A stretch of 64,000 bases of DNA from Mesorhizobium australicum (lineage in GTDB: Bacteria > Pseudomonadota > Alphaproteobacteria > Rhizobiales > Rhizobiaceae). The stretch spans positions 4,216,001 through 4,280,000 of the forward strand of contig NZ_FXBL01000004.1 of assembly GCF_900177325.1 (NCBI RefSeq), in the 5' to 3' direction. Position numbers and translations under genes: made by a program. Shown here in pieces: positions 43,905-52,708 of this stretch. The notes beneath the pieces were generated by a model, which was not told the origin of the DNA, searched no databases, and saw only the letters and a program-made list of their open reading frames with translations. Within the stretch, counting starts at the first letter, position 1. The number at the start of each line of letters is the position of its first letter.

Positions 43905-45209
43905 TCACTGGCAGGCCTGGGTCGGCCACGGCTTGTTGGCCTCGGCATATTCCTTGGCCTTGACCTCGACGATCGGATCGATCGCCGCGCGGTCGGCCTG
44001 CATCACCTCGGACGCCTTGACGAACTTGGCACCGTCCCATTCCAGGATCCAACCGCCGGCGTGACCGGTGTGGTTGGAGCAGCTGGTCTTGAATGGCGGA
44101 ATCATACCGTCAAGCCCGAGTTCCTTGATGCGCGCCTCGGAGAAGTCGAGGTTCTCGAGACCCCAGCGGACCTGCTCGGCGTTCACCACCTTGGCGCCGT
44201 ACTTGTCCTGCGCCACCTTGATGCCCTCGACCATCATCGCCGCGATCAGCACGCCGCGCTGGTAGAACACCGTATCGAACTCGCCGGGGGCTGCCTGCGA
44301 CTTGCCGGCGTCGACGACGAGCTTCTTGATGTCCTGCATCGCCTTGGCGTCGTTGTTCGGGAAGCTCCAAGACACCGACCGGTAGCCCTTGCCGGCCTCG
44401 CCGACGAGCTTCAGGTCTGCGTCATGACCCGCCCACCAGATGCCGAGGAACTGGTTCATCGGATACTTGGTCTTGGCGGCTTCGGTCAGTGCGCCGCCGT
44501 TCATGGCGCCCCAGCCCCACATCAGCACGAAGTCGGGCTTTTCGCGGCGAATCTGCAGCCACTGCGCCGACTGGTTCTGCATCTCCTTGAGGCCGACCGG
44601 GATCGGCAGCAGGGTGAAGCCGTGCTTGGCGGCCAGCGCCTCCATCAGCGGGATCGGCTCCTTGCCGTAGGGATGGTCGAGATGCAGCAGCGCGACCTTC
44701 TTGCCCTTGAGGTTGTCGAGATTACCGTCGGCAATCGTGTTGAGCAGGATCGAGGCGCCATCCCAATAGGAAGACGGCGGATTGAAGGCCCATTCGAAGG
44801 TCTTGCCGTCTTGCATGGCGGAGAACCCGTAGCCGGGCGCCAGGATCGGGATCTTGTCGACATGCGACTTGGGCAGAACCTGCAGCGTGATGCCGGTGGA
44901 CCAGGGCTGGGTGACGACCGCGTTGCCCTTGGTCTTCTCGTAGCACTCGACACCCTTCTCGGTGTTGTAGCCCGTCTCGCACTCCGAGCCGTCGAGCTTC
45001 ACCCCGTTGAGGCCGCCGTCGCGCTCGTTGAGCATGGTGAGGTAGTCGAGCTGGCCATTGGCGAGCGGCGTGCCGCTCGTGGCAAACGGGCCGGTGCGAT
45101 AGGACAGGTTCGGCACGTGCAGCACGTCCTGCGCAAAGGCCGGAGCGGCGAATGCGCCGGCGACCAGCACGCTCGTCGCCAGAAGCGCGGATTTCAGGAT
45201 AGTCCTCAT
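43905..45209 (-). CDS. Liv-type ABC transporter substrate-binding protein (cluster 2)
   Basis: About 434 residues from the ATG at 45209, which has GGAGG eight bases upstream; the ATG two codons earlier is too close to it. Signal peptide MRTILKSALLATSVLVAGAF ends near AFAQ. The mature protein is longer than the cluster 1 counterpart (393) and only distantly similar: NLSYRTGPFATSGTPLANGQ, then a Peripla_BP_6 core with WGWGAMNGGALTEAAKTKYP and a C-terminal SCSNHTGHAGGWILEWDG. Two CoA-ligase-linked Liv systems in one window probably have different ligands. Confidence 0.92.
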   Translation of the reverse strand: MRTILKSALLATSVLVAGAFAAPAFAQDVLHVPNLSYRTGPFATSGTPLANGQLDYLTMLNERDGGLNGVKLDGSECETGYNTEKGVECYEKTKGNAVVTQPWSTGITLQVLPKSHVDKIPILAPGYGFSAMQDGKTFEWAFNPPSSYWDGASILLNTIADGNLDNLKGKKVALLHLDHPYGKEPIPLMEALAAKHGFTLLPIPVGLKEMQNQSAQWLQIRREKPDFVLMWGWGAMNGGALTEAAKTKYPMNQFLGIWWAGHDADLKLVGEAGKGYRSVSWSFPNNDAKAMQDIKKLVVDAGKSQAAPGEFDTVFYQRGVLIAAMMVEGIKVAQDKYGAKVVNAEQVRWGLENLDFSEARIKELGLDGMIPPFKTSCSNHTGHAGGWILEWDGAKFVKASEVMQADRAAIDPIVEVKAKEYAEANKPWPTQACQ

Positions 45210-45299
45210 TCTCATTTCCTCCACTTGTCCGTTTCCCATAATTGGCGGGGCGAACCGGCCCCGTTTTACTGCGGCTTTCGCCGCGATCAGCACCGTCCC

Positions 45300-46376
45300 T
45301 CAGTGGGGGAACGGCCAGATGATGAGCTTCTCCCTGAGGACCGCCCAGAACCGCGCCAGCCCGTGCGGCTCGACGATCAGGAAGAAGATGATAAGCGCTC
45401 CCACGATCATGATGTTGATATGCTCGACCGTCGAGGAACTGATCGGAATGCCGAGCGCGCCCGGCAGGTAGCTGAGCACCACCGGCAGCGCCACGATCAG
45501 CATCGCGCCGAGATAATTGCCCAGGATCGAGCCGAGGCCCCCGATGATAGCGATGAACAGCACGCGGAACGACAGCGGGATGTCGAACAGATTGGGCTCC
45601 GCGGCACCCCGCCACAGGAAGACGAACAACGCTCCCGCGATACCGACAATGTAGGACGAGACGAAGAAGGCCGAGAGCTTCGCCCTCATCAGATTGATGC
45701 CGACGAGCTCGGCGGCGATGTCCATGTCGCGCACGGATTTCCACATGCGCCCGATGCGCCCGCGGGTGATGTTGATGGCGAAGATCGTCACGATGGTGAC
45801 CACGGCCAACACGACATAGTACTGCGTGATCGCCTTGGCGTTCGGCCCCGCGATTACGATGCCGAACATCTCGATGGTCGGCACCTGGATCGCACCCGAG
45901 GCCGAGTAGTTGTAGAGCCAGGCCCATTTCTCGAACAGCCACACGAGGAAGAACTGCGCCGCGAGCGTGGCGATGGCCAGGTAGAAGCCCTTGATCCTGA
46001 GCGAAGGAACACCGAAGGCGACGCCGACGGCCGCCGAGAAGAAGCCCGACAGCGCGATCGCGACCAGAAGGTTCACTTCGGGAAAGATCGTGATGATCTT
46101 GTAGCAGGCATAGGCGCCGACCCCCATGAACGCCCCTGTGCCGAGCGAGAGCTGGCCGGCATAGCCGGTGAGGATGTTGAGCCCGAGCGCCGCGAGCGTG
46201 TAGATCAGTACTGGAATCAGCAGCGCCTTGAACGCGAACTCATTGGCGGTGAGCGGCAGGACGACGAAGGCGAAGGCGAGGATGATGCCGAGCAGGACTG
46301 CGTCCTGCCGGACTGGAAACAGCGCGTGGTCGGCTTCATAGGTGGTCTTGAACTGGCCGGCGGTTCTGTAGAGCAT
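45300..46376 (-). CDS. livM: Liv-type ABC transporter permease LivM (cluster 2)
   Basis: About 358 residues from ATG 46376 (MLYRTAGQFKTTYEADHALF); upstream in-frame sequence lies over livH and is discarded. About ten membrane helices, with GYAGQLSLGTGAFMGVGAYA and the EAA-like loop GRMWKSVRDMDIAAELVGIN that docks the ATPase. The start is seven bases after livH. Partner of LivH at 46384. Confidence 0.93.
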   Translation of the reverse strand: MLYRTAGQFKTTYEADHALFPVRQDAVLLGIILAFAFVVLPLTANEFAFKALLIPVLIYTLAALGLNILTGYAGQLSLGTGAFMGVGAYACYKIITIFPEVNLLVAIALSGFFSAAVGVAFGVPSLRIKGFYLAIATLAAQFFLVWLFEKWAWLYNYSASGAIQVPTIEMFGIVIAGPNAKAITQYYVVLAVVTIVTIFAINITRGRIGRMWKSVRDMDIAAELVGINLMRAKLSAFFVSSYIVGIAGALFVFLWRGAAEPNLFDIPLSFRVLFIAIIGGLGSILGNYLGAMLIVALPVVLSYLPGALGIPISSSTVEHINIMIVGALIIFFLIVEPHGLARFWAVLREKLIIWPFPH

Positions 46377-46383
46377 CTGGTCC

Positions 46384-47337
46384 TCACACCCGCTCGATGA
46401 TGCGTTCGCCGAACAGACCCTGCGGCCGGAACAGCAGCACGACCAGGGCCAGGACGAAGGCGAACCAGGTCTCGGTGTTGCCGCCGAGCAGCGGCTGGCC
46501 CCAATAGATCTCGAACAGCTTTTCCAGAATGCCGATCGCGAGTCCGCCGACGATGGCGCCAAGCACGCTTTCCAGCCCGCCCAGCATCAGCACCGGCAGC
46601 GCCTTGTAGGCGATCACCTCCAGTGCGAAGGAGACGCCCGCGCGGGAGCCCCAGACGATGCCCGTCGCCAGCGCGATGACGCCGGCGATGAACCAGACGA
46701 CCACCCAGATGGTCGACAGCGAGATGCCGACGGACAGCGCGGCCTGGTGGTCGTCGCCAAGCGCGCGGATGGCGCGGCCCATCTTCGACTTGTTGAGGAA
46801 GAGCAGCAGCGCGGCGACAAGGACGACCGCTCCGACGACCGCCGTCACGTCGCGCTGCTCGATCGAGAGGAAGCCGCCGAAAGGTTCGAATTCCCAGGAG
46901 CCGGTCGGAATGCCGAGTTCCCGGGTGATCATCACCTTGTTCTCGCCGCCGAAGATGATCTCGCCGAAGCCGATCAGGAACAGCGTGATGCCGATGGTTG
47001 CCATGAACAGGATGATGTCGGGCTGGTTGACCAGCGGCCTGAGCACCACGCGCTCGATCGAGACCGCAAGCAGGAACATGACGCCGAGCGTCAGCGGCAG
47101 CGCCAGCCACGCCGGCACGCCCTTCTCGTGCAGGCCGACCAAGGTCAGCGCCGCGAAGACGACCATGATGCCTTGCGCGAAGTTGAAGATGCGCGACGAC
47201 TTGTAGATCAGCACGAAGCCCAGCGCGATCAGCGCGTAGAGCACGCCGGAGACGAGCCCTTCCCACAAAACCTGCATGAGGAAGTCGGGCGCGCCAAACA
47301 TATCGGCGAACGGTTTGATCAGGACGTCATACAGCAT
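46384..47337 (-). CDS. livH: Liv-type ABC transporter permease LivH (cluster 2)
   Basis: About 317 residues from ATG 47337 (MLYDVLIKPFADMFGAPDFL). It has the diagnostic GVLYALIALGFVLIYKSSRI and NFAQGIMVVFAALTLVGL and about eight membrane helices. One base separates its start from the stop of nudK. Note that both LivH and LivM of this cluster begin with MLY and carry N-terminal extensions longer than those of cluster 1. Confidence 0.93.
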   Translation of the reverse strand: MLYDVLIKPFADMFGAPDFLMQVLWEGLVSGVLYALIALGFVLIYKSSRIFNFAQGIMVVFAALTLVGLHEKGVPAWLALPLTLGVMFLLAVSIERVVLRPLVNQPDIILFMATIGITLFLIGFGEIIFGGENKVMITRELGIPTGSWEFEPFGGFLSIEQRDVTAVVGAVVLVAALLLFLNKSKMGRAIRALGDDHQAALSVGISLSTIWVVVWFIAGVIALATGIVWGSRAGVSFALEVIAYKALPVLMLGGLESVLGAIVGGLAIGILEKLFEIYWGQPLLGGNTETWFAFVLALVVLLFRPQGLFGERIIERV

Positions 47338-47338
47338 C

Positions 47339-47962
47339 TTAGAGGATCCCGTGGATGCGCGCGTGGTAGAGGAGCAGTATGGTCTTGGCATCGCGGATTT
47401 CGTTCCGCGCCACCATGGCGAGCGCTTCGTCGAACGCGATCTCCAGAACCTCGATGTTCTCGTTCTCGCCTTCCGCTCCGCCGCCTGCAGTAGGGCGGTC
47501 GGCGGGGTCGAATTCGGCGATGAAGAAGTGAAGACGCTCGGTCACGGATCCGGGACTCATGAAGATGTCGAACACTTCACGTGCCTCGCCGATGCGGTAA
47601 CCAGTCTCCTCCGCAACCTCCCGGCGGATTGCAGCGCCCGGATCGTCGCCATCCAGCAGGCCGGCGGCCGTTTCGATCATCCATCCGGCACCACCGTTCA
47701 GGAAGGCCGGCAGGCGGAACTGTCGGGTCAGGACGACGGTGCCGCGCTCGCGGTTGTAGAGCAGGATCGTCGCGCCGTTGCCGCGATCGTAGGCCTCGCG
47801 AAGCTGGGACTGCCATGTCCCGTCGGCGAGCCTCAAATCGAAGGCGTATCGGCTGAGGAAATACCAGTTGTCCGAAAGCAGCGTGACGTCGCGCACCCGC
47901 ACACCCGTCAGATCCTCGGGAGGGAAATGAGACATCGACGTGGGTTGCGGGCGCGCGCTCAC
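47339..47962 (-). CDS. nudK: NUDIX hydrolase, GDP-mannose pyrophosphatase NudK-like
   Basis: A 207-residue NUDIX enzyme. The box reads GLLDGDDPGAAIRREVAEET, one residue shorter in the first spacer than the consensus, exactly as in E. coli NudK; downstream MSPGSVTERLHFFIAEF, GGGAEGENENIEVLE and EIRDAKTILLL also match NudK. It should hydrolyse GDP-mannose or related sugar nucleotides to a sugar phosphate and NMP. I use the GTG start at 47962 because GAGG lies eight bases upstream; ATG 47935 has no ribosome site. It is embedded in the Liv operon. Confidence 0.88.
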   Translation of the reverse strand: MSARPQPTSMSHFPPEDLTGVRVRDVTLLSDNWYFLSRYAFDLRLADGTWQSQLREAYDRGNGATILLYNRERGTVVLTRQFRLPAFLNGGAGWMIETAAGLLDGDDPGAAIRREVAEETGYRIGEAREVFDIFMSPGSVTERLHFFIAEFDPADRPTAGGGAEGENENIEVLEIAFDEALAMVARNEIRDAKTILLLYHARIHGIL

Positions 47963-47972
47963 GGTAGGGTCC

Positions 47973-48122
47973 TCACCCTGCCAGCTGCGGGAACAGGCCG
48001 AGCAGGCCGACGACGATGAGGTAGATCGCCACGATGTAGTTGAGCAGGCGCGGCATCAGGAGGATGAGCACGCCGGCTATCAGCGAGACGAGAGGGGTAA
48101 GGGGAAGGTTTCCGAGGTCCAT
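47973..48122 (-). CDS. DUF3096 domain small membrane protein
   Basis: A 49-residue protein read directly from the minus strand: MDLGNLPLTPLVSLIAGVLI, then LLMPRLLNYIVAIYLIVVGL and LGLFPQLAG. Two membrane stretches around the conserved MPRLLNYIVAIYLI are the mark of the DUF3096 family, small inner-membrane proteins of unknown function. AAGGA lies seven bases before the ATG, and the frame fills the gap between livG and nudK almost exactly. Too short for most gene callers. Confidence 0.85.
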   Translation of the reverse strand: MDLGNLPLTPLVSLIAGVLILLMPRLLNYIVAIYLIVVGLLGLFPQLAG

Positions 48123-48133
48123 GTTCGTTCCTT

Positions 48134-48958
48134 TCAGTGCGCGACGCCGAGATAGGCGTCGATGACGTCCTGGTTGGACTTGACCTCCTCCGGCGTGCCG
48201 TCGGCGATCTTGCGTCCGTAGTCGAGAACGACCACACGGTCCGAAAGGTCCATCACCACGCCCATGTCATGCTCGATCAGCGCGATCGTGGTGCCGCGCT
48301 GCCGGTTGACCTCGAGGATGAAGCGGCTCATGTCCTCTTTTTCCTCGAGATTCATGCCGGCCATCGGCTCGTCGAGCAGCAGCAGCGACGGCTCCATCGC
48401 CAGCGCCCGGCCGAGCTCCACCCGCTTCTGCAGGCCGTAGGGCAGCTTGCCGACGGGCGTGCGGCGGATGTGCTGGATTTCGAGGAAATCGATGATCTCC
48501 TCGACTGCCTTGCGGTGCTCGATCTCCTCCGCCAGCGCCGGTCCGTGCCACAGCATCTGCCAGCCCAGCCCGCGCTTCATCATCACCGATCGGCCGGTCA
48601 TGATGTTGTCGAGCGTCGACATGCCCTTGAACAGCGCGACGTTCTGGAAGGTGCGGGCGATCCCCTGCCCCACGGCATGGTGCGGCTTCATGCCGACGCG
48701 CTCCCTGCCGCGGAAGACGATCGTGCCCTTCTGCGGCGTGTAGAAGCCGTTGATGACGTTGAGCATCGACGTCTTGCCGGCGCCGTTGGGGCCGATGATG
48801 GCGCGGATCTCGCCCTTGCGGATGTCGAACGAGATGTCGGTGATTGCCTTCACCCCGCCGAAGGCGAGCGAGACGTTGCGCAGGTTGAGCAGCACCTCGC
48901 CGTCGGCCATGCCTTCCAGCTTGGACGCGAAATCCCTGGGGTCCACCGGCCGGTTCAT
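48134..48958 (-). CDS. livG: Liv-type ABC transporter ATP-binding protein LivG (cluster 2)
   Basis: About 274 residues from ATG 48958 (MNRPVDPRDFASKLEG), overlapping the acyl-CoA synthetase stop by four bases. Walker A is GPNGAGKTS, with ARTFQNVALF as the Q-loop region, LPYGLQKRVELGRAL in place of the classical signature, Walker B LLLLDEPMAGMN and H-loop IEHDM. The third Walker A position is Ser where Thr or Ser is usual. An open frame continuing upstream to 50881 is only the shadow of the ligase gene. Confidence 0.92.
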   Translation of the reverse strand: MNRPVDPRDFASKLEGMADGEVLLNLRNVSLAFGGVKAITDISFDIRKGEIRAIIGPNGAGKTSMLNVINGFYTPQKGTIVFRGRERVGMKPHHAVGQGIARTFQNVALFKGMSTLDNIMTGRSVMMKRGLGWQMLWHGPALAEEIEHRKAVEEIIDFLEIQHIRRTPVGKLPYGLQKRVELGRALAMEPSLLLLDEPMAGMNLEEKEDMSRFILEVNRQRGTTIALIEHDMGVVMDLSDRVVVLDYGRKIADGTPEEVKSNQDVIDAYLGVAH

Positions 48959-50940
48959 TCCGCAGCCTCCCGCACCGGTTCGGCCGTCCCGCCATAGGTG
49001 GGCGCGTCGACGATCCTGACCGTCGCGGCGATCTTCGCCTTGCGGCCGTCCTCGTAGGTGATCTCGGTCTCGACGCGCTTGGATGTCGAGCCGTCGTAGA
49101 GCGCCTCGATCAGTTCGCCATAGCGCTCGGCGATGAAGGAGCGACGCACCTTCTGGGTGCGGGTCAGCTCGCCGTCGTCCGCGTCGAGCTCCTTGTGCAG
49201 CACGAGGAAGCGCCGGATCTGCGAGGCGGCCATCATCGGCTCGGTCGCAAGCTTGCGGTTCGCCGCATCGACATGCTCGGCGACCATCTTGTAGACATCC
49301 GGATGGTTGGCGAGCTCCTGGTAGGAAGCATAGGCGACATTGTTGCGCTCGGCCCAGGAGCCGACCGACTGCAGGTCGATATTGACGAAGACGGCGCAGA
49401 AATCGCGCCCGTCGCCGAAGGCCACCGCCTCCTTGATGTCGGGGAAGAATTTCAGCGCGTTCTCGATGTATTTCGGCGCGAACAGCGCGCCCGACTTCAT
49501 CCGCCCCACATCCTTGGCGCGGTCGATGATCTTGAGATGCCCGTCGGCATTGAAGAAGCCGGCATCGCCCGTCTTCACCCAGCCGTCCGGCGTCTTGGTC
49601 TCCGCGGTCGCCTGATCGTTCTTGTAGTAGCCGATAAAGGTGCCATCGGAACGGTAGAGCACCTCGCCATTGTCGGCGATCCTGATCTCGACGCCCGGCG
49701 ACGGCAGCCCGACCGTATCGGCCTGGATCTGACCGTCCGGCTGCGCGGTGATGTAGACCGTCGCCTCCGTCTGCCCGTAGAGCTGCTTCAGGTTCAGCCC
49801 GATCGCGCGGTAGAAGCGGAAGAGCTCCGGCCCGATCGCTTCGCCGGCGGTGTAGGCGACGCGCAGCCGCGACAGGCCCATGCGGTTCTTCACCGGCCCG
49901 TAGACCAGGAACTCGCCCAGCGCATATTTCAGCCGGTCCCACGCGCCGACGCTCTCGCCGTTGAGGATCTTCTCGCCGACTTTGCGGGCATGCGCCGTGA
50001 AGGTGTCGAACATCCGCTTCTTGGTCCGGCCGGCGTCCTCCATCCGCACCATCATCGCGGTGAGCAGGCCCTCGAACACGCGCGGCGGCGCGAAGAAGTA
50101 GGTCGGCGCGATCTCGCGTCGGTCTTCCGTCACCGTCTCCGGGCTTTCCGGGCAGGCGACGCAGAAGCCGGCCGTGTAGGACTGCGAGTAGGAGAACACG
50201 TGGTCGCCCACCCAGGCGAGCGGCAGGTAGGCGATCGTCGTCTCGTTCTCGGTAAGGTGGTCGAAAGCGTTGCCGTGCAGTGCCGACTTCACTAGATTGT
50301 CGTTGGAGAGCATCACGCCTTTCGGCCGCCCGGTGGTGCCGGACGTGTAAAGCATGATGCCGAGATCCGAGCCCCTCCCCTTGGCGATCTCTGCCAGCCA
50401 GGCTTCGGCGGCGCCGTCGATCTTGAGCCGCGTTAGGCCGGCCTCGCGCACCTTCTCGTAGTCGTGCAGGCGCTTCGGGTCGTAGTCGCGCATGCCGCGC
50501 GGCTCGTCGTAGACGATCTCGTGCAGCGACGGCACCTTGTCCGCGATCGAGAGGAGCTTGTCGACCTGCTCCTGGTCCTCCACGACGGCGAAGCGGACCT
50601 CGGCGTGGTCGAGCACGTAAGCCATCTCCTCGGCGACCGAGTCGGCATAGACCGGCACCGGTATGCCGCCCAGCGCCTGGACCGCGGCGAATGTCCAGTA
50701 GAGACGCGGGCGGTTCGAACCGACCACGGCGACCTTGTCGCCGCGCACGACGCCGATCGCCTGCAGGCCGAGCGACAGCGCCCGCACCTCGGCAAGCTGC
50801 TCCTTCCAGGTCCAGCTCTGCCAGATGCCGTAGTTCTTGAAGCGCATCGCGGGGCGGCCAGCGAAGCGCTCGGCGTTCCACAGCAGATACTTCGGAAACG
50901 TATCAAGCGGCCTTTCGGCGGCAGACGCCGTCGAATCCAT
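48955..50940 (-). CDS. AMP-dependent acyl-CoA synthetase (long-chain type), Liv cluster 2
   Basis: A 661-residue acyl-CoA synthetase. Seen: MLYTSGTTGRPKGVMLSNDN near residue 202, YGQTEATVYITAQ near 393 and WVKTGDAGFFN near 455. It belongs to the same broad FACL group as the ligase at 7849-9750 but differs clearly in the central motifs (YGQTE against GYGMTE) and so is not a recent duplicate. GGGAGGAG precedes the ATG. It heads the second Liv transcript, directly coupled to livG. Import followed by CoA activation is the likely logic; the acid is unknown. Confidence 0.92.
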   Translation of the reverse strand: MDSTASAAERPLDTFPKYLLWNAERFAGRPAMRFKNYGIWQSWTWKEQLAEVRALSLGLQAIGVVRGDKVAVVGSNRPRLYWTFAAVQALGGIPVPVYADSVAEEMAYVLDHAEVRFAVVEDQEQVDKLLSIADKVPSLHEIVYDEPRGMRDYDPKRLHDYEKVREAGLTRLKIDGAAEAWLAEIAKGRGSDLGIMLYTSGTTGRPKGVMLSNDNLVKSALHGNAFDHLTENETTIAYLPLAWVGDHVFSYSQSYTAGFCVACPESPETVTEDRREIAPTYFFAPPRVFEGLLTAMMVRMEDAGRTKKRMFDTFTAHARKVGEKILNGESVGAWDRLKYALGEFLVYGPVKNRMGLSRLRVAYTAGEAIGPELFRFYRAIGLNLKQLYGQTEATVYITAQPDGQIQADTVGLPSPGVEIRIADNGEVLYRSDGTFIGYYKNDQATAETKTPDGWVKTGDAGFFNADGHLKIIDRAKDVGRMKSGALFAPKYIENALKFFPDIKEAVAFGDGRDFCAVFVNIDLQSVGSWAERNNVAYASYQELANHPDVYKMVAEHVDAANRKLATEPMMAASQIRRFLVLHKELDADDGELTRTQKVRRSFIAERYGELIEALYDGSTSKRVETEITYEDGRKAKIAATVRIVDAPTYGGTAEPVREAAE

Positions 50941-51199
50941 CTCGCCAACTCCTCCCGGCCCGCATTATTCGCGGTTTGTCCGGATTTTGATGCCCGTATG
51001 ACAGACGCGCAACCTATCTTTCGAAGTAGATGGCGCCGCCAGCCGGGTCCAATCCGGTGACTGTTCCTCGAAGGGTAGACTTTCACGTTGCGGCCTGCGG
51101 TTCAACGCCGCCATTGACAGACAGGCCGGGGAATTGTCAGTTAGCGCTGCGCCAATCATTGTCCGCGATCACGCGGAGGGCGTGCGCCGGCCGGCAAAA
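50941..51199. other. 259-base intergenic region before the acyl-CoA synthetase/Liv operon
   Basis: No supported gene. It holds the promoter region of the leftward ligase/Liv operon and the 3' flank of the Crp/Fnr gene. A short inverted pair TGACA ... TGTCA, spaced 15 bases, occurs around 51115-51139; it does not match the TTGAT-N4-ATCAA or TGTGA-N6-TCACA consensus, so I do not call an Fnr/Crp site. Confidence 0.35.
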
Positions 51200-51880
51200 T
51201 CAATCGTCTTCGTAGTTTCCAAGCGCTTCGACGTCGAAGACGACGATTCGCGAATGCTCGACGCGCAGCAGACCCTCGGCCTCCAGCGCCTGCAGGCTCT
51301 TGCTGACGACCGGCCGCGACACGCCCGCCAGCAGGCCGAGCTCCTCCTGCCCGATCTCGATTTCCGGCTTGGTGACCGGATAAAGGATTGGATTGAAGAA
51401 CCAGGAGATGTTGCGCGCCACCCGCGCCTTGGGCGACAGGATGCGGTCATATTCGATCGTTGCGATGAACTGGCCCATGCGCTCGTTCAGCTGCCGGACG
51501 AGGAAGCGGTTGAAGCCGGTCGAATTCTCGTAGAGCCACATGAAGGTGGCGCGCGGCATCATCGCCAGCCGCGTGTCGGCGATCGCCACCAGATCGTATT
51601 TGCGAGGCTCGTCCTTGAGGACCGATCCCTCGCCGAACCAGCCGCCCGCGCCCGCGCCTGCGAACGTCATCGCCTTGCCGCTGGCCGAGATGGCGCTGAT
51701 CTTGACCAGGCCGCTGATCACCCCGGTCCAGTGGTCCAGCTTGTCGCCGCGATGGCAGATATAGCCGCCCTTCGAGAACTGCTTCTCGATCACCCCGCGG
51801 CGCGCACGCTCGATCTCCTCGGAAGTAAGCTCCCGGGCCCAGATGGCGTTGCGGACGAAATCGTCCCTGGTTTCCTTCAT
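51200..51880 (-). CDS. Crp/Fnr family transcriptional regulator
   Basis: A 226-residue regulator with an N-terminal cyclic-nucleotide-binding-type beta-roll (GGYICHRGDKLDHWTGVISG, then FGEGSVLKDEPRKYDLVAI) and a C-terminal winged helix (GLLAGVSRPVVSKSLQALEA). There is no N-terminal cysteine cluster, so not an oxygen-sensing Fnr; the phosphate-binding cassette of true Crp (GELAL with Arg-Ser/Thr) is degenerate, so the ligand is unclear. It lies between the FeeM-like gene and the ligase/Liv operon on the same strand and could control either. Confidence 0.88.
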   Translation of the reverse strand: MKETRDDFVRNAIWARELTSEEIERARRGVIEKQFSKGGYICHRGDKLDHWTGVISGLVKISAISASGKAMTFAGAGAGGWFGEGSVLKDEPRKYDLVAIADTRLAMMPRATFMWLYENSTGFNRFLVRQLNERMGQFIATIEYDRILSPKARVARNISWFFNPILYPVTKPEIEIGQEELGLLAGVSRPVVSKSLQALEAEGLLRVEHSRIVVFDVEALGNYEDD

Positions 51881-51925
51881 CGACTGCTATGTTGGCCAAG
51901 GCGGCCGTAAATGCAAATCCACCGA

Positions 51926-52708
51926 TCAGGCGGCGCGGGCGACCACGTTCGCCGTGGGGATGATCGTCAGCGGCGCCGGCTCGCCCTTCGCAGGCTTGCC
52001 GAACAAAAGCCGCTGCTCGGCCGGCGTCGCATGGAAGAACGGATAGCGCCGCAGCGTCTTCTGCAGATTGATGGCACAGTTCGAGTCGTAGAGCATGACC
52101 GGCACGGTGAACGGCGGATAGGCCCGCGGCTCGCCGACCTGCACGGCGCCGAAGATTCGGCGATAGAAGGCCGTATGCTCCTCGCGCACCACGCAGATGC
52201 AGCTCGTGGTGTCGAAATACGAATTGGCGGCCACAGCCAGGCGCAGCGTCACATAGGGTAGCGCCGGAAAGACGCCGACGATCGACGGATCGGCCGCGAA
52301 CAGGGTCGGGTTGATGAAGGTCTCGCCCCGCCGCAGCCGCGGTCCGATGATATCCTCGAAGGTGCTCATGATCGACGAATACGGTTCGGCCGCGGTCATG
52401 TGATGGACGCGCACCGTCGAGATGAGCTGATCTTCGAGCCAGACGCCGAAGCGGTAGCTGTTGGGCGTCTCGTCATATGCGTCGGTTGTGACGCCGTCCG
52501 CGGATTCGGGCACGAACCCGTGTGCGCGATAGGCGCGGTAACGCAGCCGGCAGATCGCCTCGAAGTCCTCGCCGCTGTCGCAGCGACGGTATTCGATGCG
52601 TTCGAGCATGGCCGAGACCTGTGCAACGAAGCCGGAAGGCTTCACGTCCACATCAAGCGACTGCGCCACAGCGCGCAGCGCTGTACCATCCGTAATCATG
52701 CCGATCAT
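51926..52708 (-). CDS. N-acyl amino acid synthase FeeM-like protein (GNAT/LuxI fold)
   Basis: A 260-residue protein resembling the FeeM family of N-acyl amino acid synthases, relatives of GNAT and acyl-homoserine-lactone synthases. Recognisable are the N-terminal YRRCDSGEDFEAICRLRYRA, the VTTDAYDETPNSYRFGVW segment, STVRVHH, RRGETFINPT, LPYVTLRLAVAANSYF and FYRRIFGAVQVGEPRAYPP. Known members join an acyl chain from acyl-ACP to an amino acid, giving membrane-active or signalling lipids. ATG 52699 (GGGGA nine bases ahead) is an alternative start. Assignment is from remembered family pattern, not alignment. Confidence 0.65.
   Translation of the reverse strand: MIGMITDGTALRAVAQSLDVDVKPSGFVAQVSAMLERIEYRRCDSGEDFEAICRLRYRAYRAHGFVPESADGVTTDAYDETPNSYRFGVWLEDQLISTVRVHHMTAAEPYSSIMSTFEDIIGPRLRRGETFINPTLFAADPSIVGVFPALPYVTLRLAVAANSYFDTTSCICVVREEHTAFYRRIFGAVQVGEPRAYPPFTVPVMLYDSNCAINLQKTLRRYPFFHATPAEQRLLFGKPAKGEPAPLTIIPTANVVARAA

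Noticed and set aside
43863..46400. 845-codon plus-strand open frame opposite the Liv binding-protein and permease genes
   Set aside because: Antisense shadow; the minus-strand frames have signal peptide, family motifs and ribosome sites.
48134..50881. Continuous 915-codon frame suggesting a ligase-LivG fusion
   Set aside because: The first two thirds are out of frame with the real acyl-CoA synthetase and carry no motif; LivG starts at ATG 48958 inside it.
51115..51139. TGACA/TGTCA pair as a Crp/Fnr binding site
   Set aside because: Spacing of 15 bases and half-site sequence fit neither the Crp nor the Fnr consensus.
51926..52708. LuxI-type acyl-homoserine-lactone synthase
   Set aside because: The fold is related, but sequence landmarks fit the FeeM group better and there is no LuxR-type receptor gene nearby.
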